From NCBI RefSeq assembly GCF_018388465.1, contig NZ_CP074404.1:1612001-1676000 (forward strand): a stretch of 64,000 bases of DNA, read 5' to 3'. The notes below the pieces were generated by a model. It had not been told where the DNA came from, made no database searches, and saw only the letters and a list, made by a program, of their open reading frames with translations. Source of the stretch: Cellulomonas fengjieae (GTDB lineage Bacteria; Actinomycetota; Actinomycetes; Actinomycetales; Cellulomonadaceae). Shown here in pieces: positions 10,093 to 24,210 of the stretch (position 1 is the stretch's first letter; each line of letters starts with the position of its first letter). A program made the position numbers and the translations under genes.

Positions 10093-10875
10093 ATGGACGT
10101 CACGCTGCCCGCGGCCGACGACCGCACCGCCACCGACGCGACGCACGTCGACCCCGATGCGGGCACCCGTCAGCGGGTGCTGCAGATCGTCGCCTCCGCC
10201 GGCCCCGTGTCCGCCGCCGAGCTCGCCGCCCAGCTGGACCTGGCGCCCGCGGGCATCCGGCGTCACCTCGGCGTCCTCGAGGCCACCGACCAGATCGCCG
10301 TGCACGACGGCGCTGCCGGTCTGCGCCGACCGCAGGGTCGGGGGCGTCCCGCGCGCCGGTACGTCGTCACCAGCCGCGGCCAGGCCGCGCTGACCCACAA
10401 CTACTCCGAGCTCGCCACGCAGGCGCTGCGCTTCCTCGCCGAGACCGCCGGCCAGCAGGCCGTGCAGGGCTTCGCGGAGCAGCGGGTGCGCGCGCTGGAG
10501 GAGCGGCACGTCGCGGCCGTCGCGGCCGCGGGCGACGACGTCGCCGAGCGCGTTCGTGTGCTGGCCGACGGGCTGACCGCCGACGGGTACGCCGCCTCCG
10601 CCCGGCCCGTGCCCGGTGGGCTGGCGCTGCAGCTCTGCCAGGGGCACTGCCCCGTGCAGGAAGTCGCCCACGAGTTCCCGCAGCTCTGCGAGGCCGAGGC
10701 CCGTGCGTTCTCGCGCCTCCTCGGTGTGCACGTGCAGCGCCTGGCGACGCTGGCCGGCGGAGGCCACGTCTGCACCACCAGCATCCCTTTGACCATCGCA
10801 CCCACCCCGTCGACCAGCGCCACCCCTCGTACCCCTGCCCACCCCGTGCTCTCCGTGGAAGGACATTCAGCATGA
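10093..10875 (+). CDS. sufR: SufR, Fe-S cluster-sensing repressor of the suf operon
   Basis: 260 residues. An N-terminal winged helix-turn-helix ([31 protein letters not shown], residues ~28-60) is followed by a wing region rich in Arg/Gly. Four cysteines at 182, 186, 199 and 227 have the C-X3-C-X12-C-X27-C spacing I recall for mycobacterial SufR, which binds a 4Fe-4S cluster. Cluster-loaded SufR represses sufBDCSU; cluster loss derepresses it. A perfect CAAC-N6-GTTG operator lies upstream. The ATG at 10093 has GGAGG five bases before it; an in-frame GTG at 10087 is less likely. The last residues are low complexity and overlap sufB by 4 nt. Confidence 0.93.
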   Translation: MDVTLPAADDRTATDATHVDPDAGTRQRVLQIVASAGPVSAAELAAQLDLAPAGIRRHLGVLEATDQIAVHDGAAGLRRPQGRGRPARRYVVTSRGQAALTHNYSELATQALRFLAETAGQQAVQGFAEQRVRALEERHVAAVAAAGDDVAERVRVLADGLTADGYAASARPVPGGLALQLCQGHCPVQEVAHEFPQLCEAEARAFSRLLGVHVQRLATLAGGGHVCTTSIPLTIAPTPSTSATPRTPAHPVLSVEGHSA

Positions 10876-12320
10876 GTGCACAGACCGACAGCACTGCGGC
10901 CGCTGCGCCGCAGATGACCCAGGACGAGGCCATCGCCTCGATCGGGAACTACAACTACGGCTGGCACGACGCCGACACCGCCGGGGCCGTCGCGACCCGC
11001 GGGCTGTCGGAGGCCAAGGTCCGGGAGATCTCCGCGCTCAAGAACGAGCCCGAGTGGATGCTCAAGACGCGCCTGAAGTCGCTGCGCCTGTTCGACAAGA
11101 AGCCCATGCCCTGGTGGGGCTCCGACCTGTCGGGCATCGACTTCGACAACATCAAGTACTTCGTGCGGTCCACGGAGAAGCAGGCCACCAGCTGGGAGGA
11201 CCTGCCCGAGGACATCAAGAGCACGTACGACCGCCTGGGCATCCCGGAGGCGGAGAAGCAGCGCCTCGTCGCCGGCGTCGCCGCGCAGTACGAGTCCGAG
11301 GTCGTCTACCACCAGATCCAGGAGTCGCTCGAGGAGCAGGGCGTGATCTTCCTCGACACCGACACCGCGCTGCGTGAGCACCCGGAGATCTTCGAGCAGT
11401 ACTTCGGCTCGGTCATCCCTCCCGGCGACAACAAGTTCGCCGCGCTGAACACGGCGGTCTGGTCGGGCGGCTCGTTCGTCTACGTCCCGCCGGGCGTGCA
11501 CGTCGAGATCCCGCTGCAGGCCTACTTCCGGATCAACACCGAGAACATGGGCCAGTTCGAGCGGACGCTGATCATCGCCGACGAGGGCTCGTACGTGCAC
11601 TACGTCGAGGGCTGCACCGCCCCGGTGTACTCGAGCGACTCGCTGCACTCCGCGGTCGTCGAGATCATCGTCAAGAAGAACGCCCGCGTGCGGTACACGA
11701 CCATCCAGAACTGGTCGAACAACGTCTACAACCTCGTGACCAAGCGGGCGACCGCGGCCGAGGGCGCCACCATGGAGTGGGTCGACGGCAACATCGGCTC
11801 CAAGGTGACCATGAAGTACCCGGCCATCTACCTGCTGGGCGAGCACGCGCGCGGCGAGACGCTGTCCATCGCGTTCGCCGGTGCGGGCCAGCACCAGGAC
11901 GCCGGCGCCAAGATGGTGCACGCCGCGCCGCACACCTCCAGCTCGATCGTCTCCAAGTCGGTCGCGCGCGGCGGTGGTCGCACGTCCTACCGCGGGCTGG
12001 TGCAGGTGCTCGAGGGCGCCCACCACTCCGCGTCGAACGTGCTCTGCGACGCCCTCCTGGTCGACCAGATCTCGCGCTCCGACACGTACCCCTACGTGGA
12101 CGTGCGCGAGGACGACGTGTCGATGGGCCACGAGGCGACCGTGTCGCGCGTGAGCGAGGACCAGCTGTTCTACCTGATGTCCCGAGGCATGGCCGAGACC
12201 GAGGCCATGGCGATGATCGTGCGCGGGTTCGTCGAGCCCATCGCGCGTGAGCTGCCCATGGAGTACGCCCTCGAGCTGAACCGCCTCATCGAGCTGCAGA
12301 TGGAAGGGGCCGTCGGCTGA
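10872..12320 (+). CDS. sufB: Fe-S cluster scaffold subunit SufB
   Basis: 482 residues, full length for SufB. It forms the SufBC2D scaffold on which Fe-S clusters are assembled. Conserved blocks include [12 protein letters not shown] at the N-terminus, [29 protein letters not shown] (with a cysteine that is a candidate sulfur acceptor), and the C-terminal [21 protein letters not shown]. The ATG overlaps the sufR stop, and GGAAGGA provides a ribosome site. A much longer frame continues upstream through sufR out of frame and is not coding. No intein interrupts it, unlike M. tuberculosis SufB. Confidence 0.98.
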   Translation: MSAQTDSTAAAAPQMTQDEAIASIGNYNYGWHDADTAGAVATRGLSEAKVREISALKNEPEWMLKTRLKSLRLFDKKPMPWWGSDLSGIDFDNIKYFVRSTEKQATSWEDLPEDIKSTYDRLGIPEAEKQRLVAGVAAQYESEVVYHQIQESLEEQGVIFLDTDTALREHPEIFEQYFGSVIPPGDNKFAALNTAVWSGGSFVYVPPGVHVEIPLQAYFRINTENMGQFERTLIIADEGSYVHYVEGCTAPVYSSDSLHSAVVEIIVKKNARVRYTTIQNWSNNVYNLVTKRATAAEGATMEWVDGNIGSKVTMKYPAIYLLGEHARGETLSIAFAGAGQHQDAGAKMVHAAPHTSSSIVSKSVARGGGRTSYRGLVQVLEGAHHSASNVLCDALLVDQISRSDTYPYVDVREDDVSMGHEATVSRVSEDQLFYLMSRGMAETEAMAMIVRGFVEPIARELPMEYALELNRLIELQMEGAVG

Positions 12321-13623
12321 TGACGACCACTACGACGCCTACGTCCGGTCCGTTGTCGACGGACCACTCGCGGGCCACCGCCGACGGCCACAGCCACGGG
12401 GTCGGCCCGCTCCCCGAGGCGTCCCGCGCCTCCCGCCCGACGTCCTTCGACGTCACCGACTTCCCCGTGCCGAACGGGCGCGAGGAGGAGTGGCGCTTCG
12501 CCCCCGTCGCCCGGCTCGCGCCGTTGTTCGCCGCGGACACCGACGGTGTGCTCAACGGGCACGGGGTGCTCACGACCGTCGTCGAGTCGCCCGAGGTGCA
12601 GGTCGAGATCGTCGAGCGTGACGACGAGCGGCTCGGGACGGCGGGCCGGCCGGGTGACCGGACGGCAGCGGTTGCCTGGGCCTCGTTCCCGCGCGCCACG
12701 ATCGTCACCATCCCGCAGGAGGTCGTCGCCACCGAGGTGACGTCCATCCGCATCGAGGGCGTCGAGGGTGCGGGCATGCACGAGGCGCCGCTCGAGCCCA
12801 CCGCGACGCACCTGCTCGTGCACGCCAAGCCGCTCTCGCAGTCGGTCGTGATCATCGACCACATCGGCCACGCGTCGCTCACCGAGACGGTCGAGATCGT
12901 CGCCGACGAGGGCGCGCACCTGACCGTGGTCACCGTGCACGACTGGGCCGAGGGCTCGGTCCACGCGTCGTCGCACCGCGTGCGGATCGGCCGTGACGCC
13001 ACGGTCAAGCACATCGCGGTGACGCTCGGCGGCGACGTCGTGCGCATCACGCCGGACGCCGAGTTCGTGGGCGAGGGCGGCACGGTCAAGATGCTCGGCC
13101 TCTACTTCGCCGACGCCGGCCAGCACCAGGAGCAGCGCCTCTTCGTCGACCACGCCGTGCCCAACTGCGTCTCGCGCGTCACGTACAAGGGCGCCCTGCA
13201 GGGCGAGGGCGCGCACACGGTGTGGGTCGGCGACGTGCTCATCCGTGCCGCTGCCGAGGGCACCGACACGTACGAGCTCAACCGCAACCTCGTGCTGTCC
13301 GACGGCGCGCGCGCGGACTCCGTGCCCAACCTCGAGATCGAGACGGGCCTCATCGAGGGTGCCGGCCACGCCAGCGCGACCGGCCGGTTCGACGACGAGC
13401 AGCTCTTCTACCTGCGCGCTCGCGGCATCCCCGAGACCGACGCCCGCCGCCTGGTGGTGCGCGGCTTCTTCGCGGAGCTCATCCACGAGATCGGCGTGCC
13501 CGCGATCGAGGAGCGCCTCATCGGCGCCATCGAGCGCGAGCTGGAGAAGTCGATGAGCGTGCTCGACGCCATGTCCGACGGGCACGTCGAGGGCTCCGAG
13601 GTGTCCCTCACGACGGAGCGTGC

Positions 13624-13627
<4 letters not shown>
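12320..13627 (+). CDS. sufD: Fe-S cluster assembly protein SufD
   Basis: 435 residues. SufD is a SufB paralogue in the SufBC2D complex and helps iron entry. The first ~35 residues (Thr/His-rich) are non-conserved; the domain starts at SFDVTDFPVPNGREEEWRF. The paralogous core shows GLYFADAGQHQEQRLFVDH and SNPNLEIETG-like and GHASATGRFDDEQLFYLRARGIP segments; the last of these parallels SufB. Start and stop overlap both neighbours by 1-4 nt, supporting stoichiometric translation. Confidence 0.97.
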
Positions 13628-16548
<2,921 letters not shown>

Positions 16549-16552
<4 letters not shown>

Positions 16553-16890
16553 GCACGGAGACACCCTCGACCAGCCCTTCTCCGACCACGGTGGCCGACG
16601 TCGAGGAGGCCCTGCGCGATGTCATCGACCCCGAGCTCGGCATCAACGTCGTCGACCTCGGCCTGATCTACGGCGTGGTCATCGACCAGACGAACACCGC
16701 GGTGATCGACATGACGCTCACGTCCGCGGCCTGCCCGCTGACCGACGTCATCGAGGACCAGTCGGCGCAGGCCCTCGACGGGATCGTCGACGGCTTCCGG
16801 ATCAACTGGGTCTGGATGCCGCCGTGGGGCCCGGAGAAGATCACGCCCGACGGCCGCGAGCAGATGCGGGCCCTCGGCTTCAACATCTGA
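16549..16890 (+). CDS. sufT: SufT / MIP18 (DUF59) Fe-S maturation factor
   Basis: 113 residues. A DUF59 domain, with DVIDPELGINVVDLGLIYGV as its signature, then MTLTSAACPLTDVI with the conserved cysteine, and VWMPPWGPEKI. SufT proteins help transfer Fe-S clusters to client proteins under high demand. The start overlaps the sufU stop. It corresponds to Rv1466 at the end of the mycobacterial suf operon. A strong terminator begins 13 nt after its stop. Confidence 0.94.
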
Positions 16891-16903
16891 GCACGCTCGC
16901 TCG

Positions 16904-16937
16904 AACGGCCCCGGTCAGCACGCTGACCGGGGCCGTT
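16904..16937. terminator. suf operon terminator
   Basis: Perfectly paired 16-nt arms (16904-16919 and 16922-16937) give a very stable hairpin just after sufT. The serpin gene converges on it from the other side. Confidence 0.85.
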
Positions 16938-16995
16938 GGCGTCGCCGCGCCCGGAAGGCGCCCTGCACGGACGTCGTCGGTCCGCGCAGCGGTGC

Positions 16996-18246
16996 TCAGA
17001 GCGACGGGTCGTGGATCACGGCGGTGAACAGCGGCAAGCCGGTGGCGGTGTCGGTCAGGAGAAGGACGAAGGGCCGGTCCAGGACGACCTCGTCCAGCGC
17101 GGACAGCGACGACGACTCCGTGACGACGACGGCGGTGGCCGCAGCCGCTTCGGTGCCCCGCTCGTCGACCACCAGGTACGTCTTCTGCACGACGCGGGTG
17201 ATCTCCAGGCCGGCACTGCCCAACCCCGCGAAGTCGCCGTGCGCGGGCAGGCCGAGGTCCAGCAGCGTGTCACGCAGGTCGTGGCTCTGCTCGACGTGCA
17301 GCGCGGGCAGCGCGACGGCGGTGGGTGCGGCGGGGGCGTCCGAGAGCGCGTCGAGCACGGCGCTGGTGACCCCGCACGGGTCCGTCCCGGCGGGCGGCAG
17401 CACCGCGACGGCCGCGAGGGTCCCGTCCCGGTACGGCAGCTCGACGGACACCCACCCGTCCGCGGTACGAGCCGTCCCCGTGGCGCCCCGCATCATGTCG
17501 ACGTCCCGTGCGCCGTCCGGGGTCGCGAAGGCTTCGCGGTCCGTGGACGCGAACGGGCTCAGCCATGAGGCATCCAGGTGCAGGGCGTTGGTCAGCACCG
17601 CGGATGTCGTCGGCGACAACGGCCGGTCGATGACCTCCGGGATGCGCCCGGCCGTGTCGCGCCCCACCTGGGCGTTGATCCGTTCGGTCGCGCCGTCCGG
17701 GTCACCGGCGACGTCCAGCCGCTCGACCCCTGCGTCGAAGGCGGTCGCCAGGTCGTCCAGGTACGCGGGCGTCGGTCGGGTGTGCGTGGCGGTCCACAGC
17801 CGGTTGCTCAGCCGCAGGGAGTCCGGTGCCTCGTCGGCGGTCGGGTCCGTGCCCGCCGGCGCGGCGAGCGACGCCAGCGCCCGCGTGTGCTGCTGGACGG
17901 CGGCGATGAGGTCCGGGGACCATGACGGCAGGTGGAGCAGGTCGGCCATCCGGTCGGCAGTCTCACCACCGGCGGCGGGGTACAGCAGCCCGAGCGCCTC
18001 AGCGGCCGAGGTCGGCGAGAGCGCGAGATTCTCCTGGGGGCGGTCCGTGCAGACCGCGTGCAGCAGGTCCATCCCGAACGCCGTCTGGGCCGCGGCGACG
18101 TCCGTTGCGGTGAGCGCACCCGGCCGAACGACCTGCACCTCGCCTCGGTGGCCGGTCGCCGCGTCCGGACCACCCGGGCTGCCCGCGCACCCCGCCGTGA
18201 CCAGGAGCGCACCGGCGATCACGGCGATGGCGGTACGTCGCGCCAC
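16996..18246 (-). CDS. Serpin-family protease inhibitor, predicted lipoprotein
   Basis: 416 residues from the GTG at 18246, which has AGGAG 5 nt upstream; a GTG 17 codons earlier lacks one. The N-terminus is a lipoprotein signal: Arg-rich start, hydrophobic stretch, lipobox VTAGC near residues 18-22, then a Gly/Pro linker. The serpin fold follows, with the inhibitory hinge ERGTEAAAAT (P17-P8, near residue 362; small residues throughout) and the C-terminal RPFVLLLTDTATGLPLF. Counting from the hinge puts the scissile bond in the Ser-rich TESSSLSAL segment. It would sit on the outer face of the membrane and trap serine proteases. Confidence 0.92.
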   Translation of the reverse strand: MARRTAIAVIAGALLVTAGCAGSPGGPDAATGHRGEVQVVRPGALTATDVAAAQTAFGMDLLHAVCTDRPQENLALSPTSAAEALGLLYPAAGGETADRMADLLHLPSWSPDLIAAVQQHTRALASLAAPAGTDPTADEAPDSLRLSNRLWTATHTRPTPAYLDDLATAFDAGVERLDVAGDPDGATERINAQVGRDTAGRIPEVIDRPLSPTTSAVLTNALHLDASWLSPFASTDREAFATPDGARDVDMMRGATGTARTADGWVSVELPYRDGTLAAVAVLPPAGTDPCGVTSAVLDALSDAPAAPTAVALPALHVEQSHDLRDTLLDLGLPAHGDFAGLGSAGLEITRVVQKTYLVVDERGTEAAAATAVVVTESSSLSALDEVVLDRPFVLLLTDTATGLPLFTAVIHDPSL

Positions 18247-18351
18247 GGGAGCTCCTGGGGCCGGTGGTGGCCCACCGCGGCCGCGGTGCACCCTCACCCC
18301 GGTATGTGTCGGCGCACCCGTCGCCCTTGCACCGTCACGGGTGCGCGCGCG

Positions 18352-19224
18352 TCAGAGCTGGTCGGTGGCGAACGTGTCGCAGGCAGCGAGGCTGCCCTGC
18401 TCGTAGCCAGTGGTGAACCAACGCTGGCGCTGCTCGCTCGACCCGTGCGTCCACGAGTCGGGGTTCACGCCGCCCGCCGACTGCTCCTGGATGTTGTCGT
18501 CGCCGACCGCAGCCGCCGCACCGAGCGCGTTCTGGAGCTGCTGCTGGGTGATCGGCTCGAGGTAGGCGACGCCGGTCTCCGGGTCGACGGTGGTGGCGGC
18601 GTTGCCGGCCCACATCCCGGCGTAGCAGTCGGCCTGGAGCTCGACGCGCACGGAGTCCGAGTCGGCACCGGAGCCCTGCCGGTCCGCGCTGTCCATCACG
18701 CCGGTGATCTGCTGGAGGTGGTGGCCGTACTCGTGGGCGATCACGTACTGCTGTGCGAGCGGGCCGTCCTGCGCGCCGAGCTGCTCGAGCTGGTCGAAGA
18801 AGGAGACGTCCACGTAGATGGCCGCGTCCGGCGGGCAGTAGAAGGGACCGGTGGAGCTCGACGCGTTCCCGCAGCCGGTGGAGATGGCGTCGGTGAACGA
18901 GTACGCGACCGGCTGGCTGAACTGACCGCCGGCGGCGGGGATCGTCGCTCCCCAGAACGTGTCGAGGGAGTCGAGGGTCGCGCTGTAGCGGCACTCGCGG
19001 TCGGTGTTGGCCTGTTCGACGGTGCACGCGCCGACGGTCTCCGACGGCTGCGCCCCCGGATCCTGCGCGGCGCCGCCGGTCATCCCCGAGAGGTCCACCC
19101 CCGTGAACATGTAGATGACGAGCGCGAGGAGGCCGACGGCACCACCACCGACCGCCACCTTGCCGCCCCCGCCGCCCTTGCGGACGCGGCCGCCGCCGAA
19201 GTTGCCACCCTCCTGAAATGTCAC
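18352..19224 (-). CDS. Neutral zinc metallopeptidase, YpfJ family
   Basis: 290 residues from the GTG at 19224. A Gly-rich cytoplasmic N-terminus is followed by one membrane segment (VGLLALVIYMFTG, residues ~30-45) and an extracellular domain. The zinc motif HEYGHHLQ is near residue 163, with a downstream VELQADCYAGMWAG segment providing the third ligand. Family members are membrane-anchored proteases of unknown substrate. TACGGT 6 nt before the GTG indicates a leaderless start; the longer frame is rejected. It lies next to the serpin gene, but a functional link is not shown. Confidence 0.92.
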   Translation of the reverse strand: MTFQEGGNFGGGRVRKGGGGGKVAVGGGAVGLLALVIYMFTGVDLSGMTGGAAQDPGAQPSETVGACTVEQANTDRECRYSATLDSLDTFWGATIPAAGGQFSQPVAYSFTDAISTGCGNASSSTGPFYCPPDAAIYVDVSFFDQLEQLGAQDGPLAQQYVIAHEYGHHLQQITGVMDSADRQGSGADSDSVRVELQADCYAGMWAGNAATTVDPETGVAYLEPITQQQLQNALGAAAAVGDDNIQEQSAGGVNPDSWTHGSSEQRQRWFTTGYEQGSLAACDTFATDQL

Positions 19225-19230
19225 CGGGGA

Positions 19231-19236
19231 ACCGTA
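19231..19236 (-). promoter_or_regulatory. -10 box of the ypfJ-like gene, leaderless
   Basis: TACGGT on the minus strand, 6 nt before the GTG at 19224. Confidence 0.55.
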
Positions 19237-19267
19237 GCGGCGACCGCGGGTCCGCGCGCGGCGAGTG

Positions 19268-19900
19268 TCAGTCCTCGCCGAGCCCGCGCGCGGCCAGTGC
19301 GTCACCGGTCGTCCGCGCGTGGCCCACCATCCGCACCGCGGCAGGCACCAGCAGGGCGCGCGGCTCGCGGTCGAGCCCGCGTGCACGTGCGGCGTCCCGC
19401 GTCTCCAGCGACATCCGGGCCAGGACGGGGATCGTGCGCAGGACCAGCCCGGCGGCGAGCGCGAACGTCTCGGGGGACAGGCCGACGTGGCGCAGCGGCC
19501 GGGCCAGGCGGGACAGGACGTCGAGCAGCGTGTCGGAGCGGGTCGTCGCGGTCACGACGGCACCGAGCAGCACCAGGGCGACGAGGTCCGTCGCCACCTC
19601 GACCGCGGTGGCCCAGCCGCGCGCCCACCACTGGTAGGCGCCGATGAGCGCCGCCGTGAGCAGCGCCGGGACCAGGCCGCGGGTGGTGCGGTGCCACGGC
19701 AGGCGCGCCACCAGCTGCGCCAGGAGCGCGGCGCCGAGGAACACGAGCGCGCTGACGGGGCCACGCACGGCGACGACGGCGATCGCGAAGGCGGCGAGCG
19801 CGGCCAGCTTGAGGCCGGCGGGTGCGCGGTGGACCGCGCTGGACCCAGGGTGGTACAGGCCCAGGGGACCGGCCCACGGAGCGCGGATCGGCCCGCTCAC
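19268..19900 (-). CDS. bioN: Biotin ECF transporter T component (BioN-like)
   Basis: 210-residue membrane protein of the CbiQ/BioN family with about five membrane spans. The T component couples the ATPase to the substrate subunit through two Ala-Arg-Gly motifs; here ARARGLDREP and AARGLGED near the C-terminus fit. The GTG overlaps the bioM stop (GTGA). Assignment as biotin-specific comes from the BioY neighbour. Confidence 0.88.
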   Translation of the reverse strand: MSGPIRAPWAGPLGLYHPGSSAVHRAPAGLKLAALAAFAIAVVAVRGPVSALVFLGAALLAQLVARLPWHRTTRGLVPALLTAALIGAYQWWARGWATAVEVATDLVALVLLGAVVTATTRSDTLLDVLSRLARPLRHVGLSPETFALAAGLVLRTIPVLARMSLETRDAARARGLDREPRALLVPAAVRMVGHARTTGDALAARGLGED

Positions 19901-20610
19901 GCGCCGACCTGCATCAGCGACCGGTAGTGCGCGACGGCGGGGACGGGATCTCCGTCGAACACGACGCTCCCGTCGTCGACGACGAGCACCCGGTCGGCGT
20001 CCAGCGCGGCGTCGAGATCGTGCGTGACGACGACCACCTGCTGGTCCAGCTCCGCGAGCAGGCGGTCCACGACGGCCCGCCACCGCAGGTCGAGCAGCGT
20101 CGTCGGCTCGTCGCAGACCAGCACGGCCGGCTCGGTGGCCAGCACGGACGCGAGCGCCAGGAGCTGGCGCTGGCCGCCGGAGAGGGCGTGCACGGGGACC
20201 TCGGCGCGGTCGGCCAGGCCGAACCGGTCGAGAGCCGCCCGCGCGGCCTGGTCGCGCTGGGCCGGTGTCAGGCCCAGACGCCGCAGGGACAGGGCGACGT
20301 CCTCGACCGGGGTCGGCATGACGAGCTGGGCGTCGGGGTCGGTGAACACGAACCCCACCCTGCGACGCACCGCGGCCCCGTCCCGGGCAGTGTCCAGACC
20401 GTCCACCCGCACCGTGCCGGACGACGGCAGCACGAGGCCGTTGAGCAGCCGGGCGAGCGTGGACTTGCCCGACCCGTTGGCGCCGACGATCGCGATGCGG
20501 CGCTCGGTGAGCTCGAGGCTCACCGGGCCGAGCAGGCGCACGACCCGGTCCGCGCCGCCGGCCGGATCGGGGCTGTAGGCGGTGACGAGGACCTCGTCGA
20601 GCGTGATCAC
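19897..20610 (-). CDS. bioM: Biotin ECF transporter ATPase (BioM-like)
   Basis: 237 residues. Walker A GANGSGKST, signature LSGGQRQLLALA, Walker B VLVCDEPTTLLD and H-loop VVTHDLD are intact. ECF ATPases often show this FTDPDAQLVMPT Q-loop. It powers import by the BioY/BioN membrane unit. Both flanking genes overlap or nearly abut it (4-nt overlap with bioN; 3 nt after bioY). Confidence 0.92.
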   Translation of the reverse strand: MITLDEVLVTAYSPDPAGGADRVVRLLGPVSLELTERRIAIVGANGSGKSTLARLLNGLVLPSSGTVRVDGLDTARDGAAVRRRVGFVFTDPDAQLVMPTPVEDVALSLRRLGLTPAQRDQAARAALDRFGLADRAEVPVHALSGGQRQLLALASVLATEPAVLVCDEPTTLLDLRWRAVVDRLLAELDQQVVVVTHDLDAALDADRVLVVDDGSVVFDGDPVPAVAHYRSLMQVGA

Positions 20611-20613
20611 CGG

Positions 20614-21228
20614 TCAGCGGCGCGAGCGCAGCATGTCGGGGAAGGCCTTGAACACCGCGACGGCGACGGCGGCGGCGGCGAGGTTCTTCACCACGTCGCC
20701 CGGCCAGTACACGACGTCGATCGCGAGGGCCTCGCCGGCCGAGAGGCCGAGGCGGGCCATGAGCCCCGCGATCCCGGCGGGGTGGATCGTCAGGAAGCTG
20801 GCGCCGAGGCCTGCGGCGACCAGCAACGGGTAGCGCCAGGACGTGCGGCGCAGCGCGGCCCCCGCGAACGCGCCGGCCAGGGCGGCGGCGAACGGGAACG
20901 CCAGCAGGTAGCCCACGGACGGCTTGCTGAGCACGACCAGCCCTCCGGTGCCCTCCGCGAAGATCGGCAGGCCGGCCAGGCCGAGTGTGACGTACAACAA
21001 CGCGGTCAGGCCGCCCCGCCGCCAGCCGAGCACCAGCCCCGCCAGGATCACCCCGAACGTCTGCAGGGTGATGGGCACACCGGACGGGGTCGGGATGCCC
21101 GGCAGCACCGCGCACACCGCGATGAAGGCGGCGAAGGTCGAGATCAGGGCGATATCGGTGCTCACCGAGGAGCGCGCGACGGGTGCCGGGAGCGCGACGT
21201 CGGTCTCCTGGTCAGGTGCGCTGGTCAT
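20614..21228 (-). CDS. bioY: BioY, biotin-binding S component
   Basis: 204 residues, six membrane segments. The BioY signature is present: PTPSGVPITLQTFGVILAGL, LGLAGLPIFAEGTGG and SVGYLLAFPFAAALAG, then WPGDVVKN near the C-terminus. BioY binds biotin with very high affinity and, with BioM and BioN, imports it. The ATG at 21228 follows GAGGGGC. It is the first gene of bioYMN, transcribed away from the ABC-F gene; a TAGCGT box at 21324-21329 is a plausible promoter with a ~90-nt leader. Confidence 0.94.
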   Translation of the reverse strand: MTSAPDQETDVALPAPVARSSVSTDIALISTFAAFIAVCAVLPGIPTPSGVPITLQTFGVILAGLVLGWRRGGLTALLYVTLGLAGLPIFAEGTGGLVVLSKPSVGYLLAFPFAAALAGAFAGAALRRTSWRYPLLVAAGLGASFLTIHPAGIAGLMARLGLSAGEALAIDVVYWPGDVVKNLAAAAVAVAVFKAFPDMLRSRR

Positions 21229-21323
21229 GGCTGCCCCTCGATCGGGTCGTGGCGAGCGCGGGTCGAGTCCCGCCGGTCCGGGGTGCGGCGCAATCAGGTG
21301 GCCGACCCCCACGGCCGGACGCC

Positions 21324-21343
21324 ACGCTAGCCGGTCGTAGACT
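21324..21343. promoter_or_regulatory. Back-to-back promoters of bioY and the ABC-F gene
   Basis: TAGCGT on the minus strand (21324-21329) faces bioY and TAGACT on the plus strand (21338-21343) faces the ABC-F gene. Their upstream elements must overlap, so expression of the two may be interdependent. No biotin-regulator operator was recognised. Confidence 0.55.
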
Positions 21344-21401
21344 TGGTGGCGTTTGTGCCCGCGGCCAACGCCAGCGCGGCGAACTCGGAGGAAACCGTCA
21401 A

Positions 21402-22996
<1,595 letters not shown>

Positions 22997-23000
<4 letters not shown>

Positions 23001-23971
23001 CGTCCGTCGCTCGGCGCCGAGTCGCCCAGCTGCGCGTCGATGAGCGCGTCCTCGAGGTCCTCGTCGCGTCCCCCGCGGCGGCGGGGGACGTCGGGCGCGG
23101 CGGGCCGGCGCGGGGCCGCGGTGCGCGGCGTGTCCCGGGTCGGCCAGAGCTCGACGCCGTCGACCGTGACGGGCGCCGGCTCGACCGCGGCGGGGCCCTC
23201 GACGTCCCGCTCCGCGCGCTCGTCCTGCAGCTCACGCCGCGCGGCGATGCCGAACGCGACGAGGCCACCGAGGGCGAACGTCCACCACTGGAACGCGTAC
23301 GACAGGTGGGACCCGGGGTCGGTGCTCGGTGGGGGGAGCTGGCCCGGGAGCTGTGCGACGGGCGGCTCCTCGCTCGTCAGGGCGAGGTAGGCGTCGAGCG
23401 TCTCACCCGGCACACCCCCGGCCGCGAGGACGTCGCTGGTCGAGATCGCCTGCACCTGCCCCGCGGGAGCGCTGCGGGTCGATGCGGGCTCGTCGTGCCG
23501 CAGGCGGGCCGTGAGCGTGACCGTGCCCGTGGGCGGCGCCGGCGGGGTGACGTCCGCGCTCCCGTCCGCGCCGAGCGGGACCCAGCCCCGGTCGACGACG
23601 AGCACCGTGCCGGCCAGGGTGTCCGCCGGGCCGCCGGCGGAGGCGTCGCTGACGACGAACGGGACCAGCACGTGGTACGCCGGGGTGCCGCCCACCGGGC
23701 GGTTGCGCAGCAGCACGGTGCCCGCCGGCTCGTACTGCCCGACGACGGTCACCCGCCGCCACACGTCGGCGTCCGTCAGGGTGTCCGCCGGGTCGTCGAG
23801 CACCCGGTCGAGCGGAACCGGGTCCGCCGACCAGTTGGTCTCGACCACGGCGATGGCGCCCTCCCGCCACACGTGCCGGTTCCACTGCCAGCGGCCCAGC
23901 AGGGTGCACGTGACCGCCAGGACGAGGCCGATCAGGAGCAGCCCGGTGGCGCGTCGTGCCGCAGGGCTCAT
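22997..23971 (-). CDS. SURF1 family cytochrome oxidase assembly protein
   Basis: 324 residues. An N-terminal membrane segment (GLLLIGLVLAVTCTLLG) then RWQWNR, a large extracytoplasmic loop, and a second membrane segment FQWWTFALGGLVAFGI around residue 235: the two-helix SURF1 architecture. SURF1 aids heme A insertion into cytochrome aa3 oxidase, matching ctaA in this window. A charged, Pro-rich ~75-residue C-terminal tail is an actinobacterial addition. The start overlaps the upstream small gene by 4 nt. The 3' end overlaps the ABC-F stop by 3 nt, which is tight convergent packing. Confidence 0.9.
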
Positions 23972-24210
23972 GACGGCGGGACCGGGTCGAGCTCGGCGGC
24001 CGGGACGACGTCCTGCAGGAACCCGCGCGTGCCGAGGAACTGGCTGAGGTGTTCCCGGTGCTCGTCGCACGCGAGCCAGACCTTGCGCCGCTGCGGCGTG
24101 TGGAGCTTCGGGTTGTTCCAGAGCAGACCCCACATGGCGTCCGACCGGCAGCCGCGGCTGCTGCAGATGAGCTCGTCGACGGCGTCGGGAACGGGGTTGA
24201 ACAGGCTCAC
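23968..24210 (-). CDS. Small Cys/His protein linked to SURF1, putative zinc-binding
   Basis: 80 residues. The pattern C16-X4-C21 ... H37 ... C48-X2-H51-X2-H54 could bind zinc. The segment WNNPKLHTPQRRKVWLACDEH is highly characteristic; I recall similar small actinobacterial proteins beside SURF1, sometimes mis-annotated as acetone carboxylase. No signal peptide or membrane segment. The start (GTG) overlaps the DUF3099 stop and its own stop overlaps SURF1, so the three are translated together. A role in oxidase assembly is a guess from context. Confidence 0.85.
   Translation of the reverse strand: MSLFNPVPDAVDELICSSRGCRSDAMWGLLWNNPKLHTPQRRKVWLACDEHREHLSQFLGTRGFLQDVVPAAELDPVPPS

Noticed and set aside
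9993..10871. N-terminal extension of the sufB frame through sufR
   Set aside because: The extra sequence is Arg/Pro-rich and overlaps sufR out of frame; sufB has a proper ATG at 10872.
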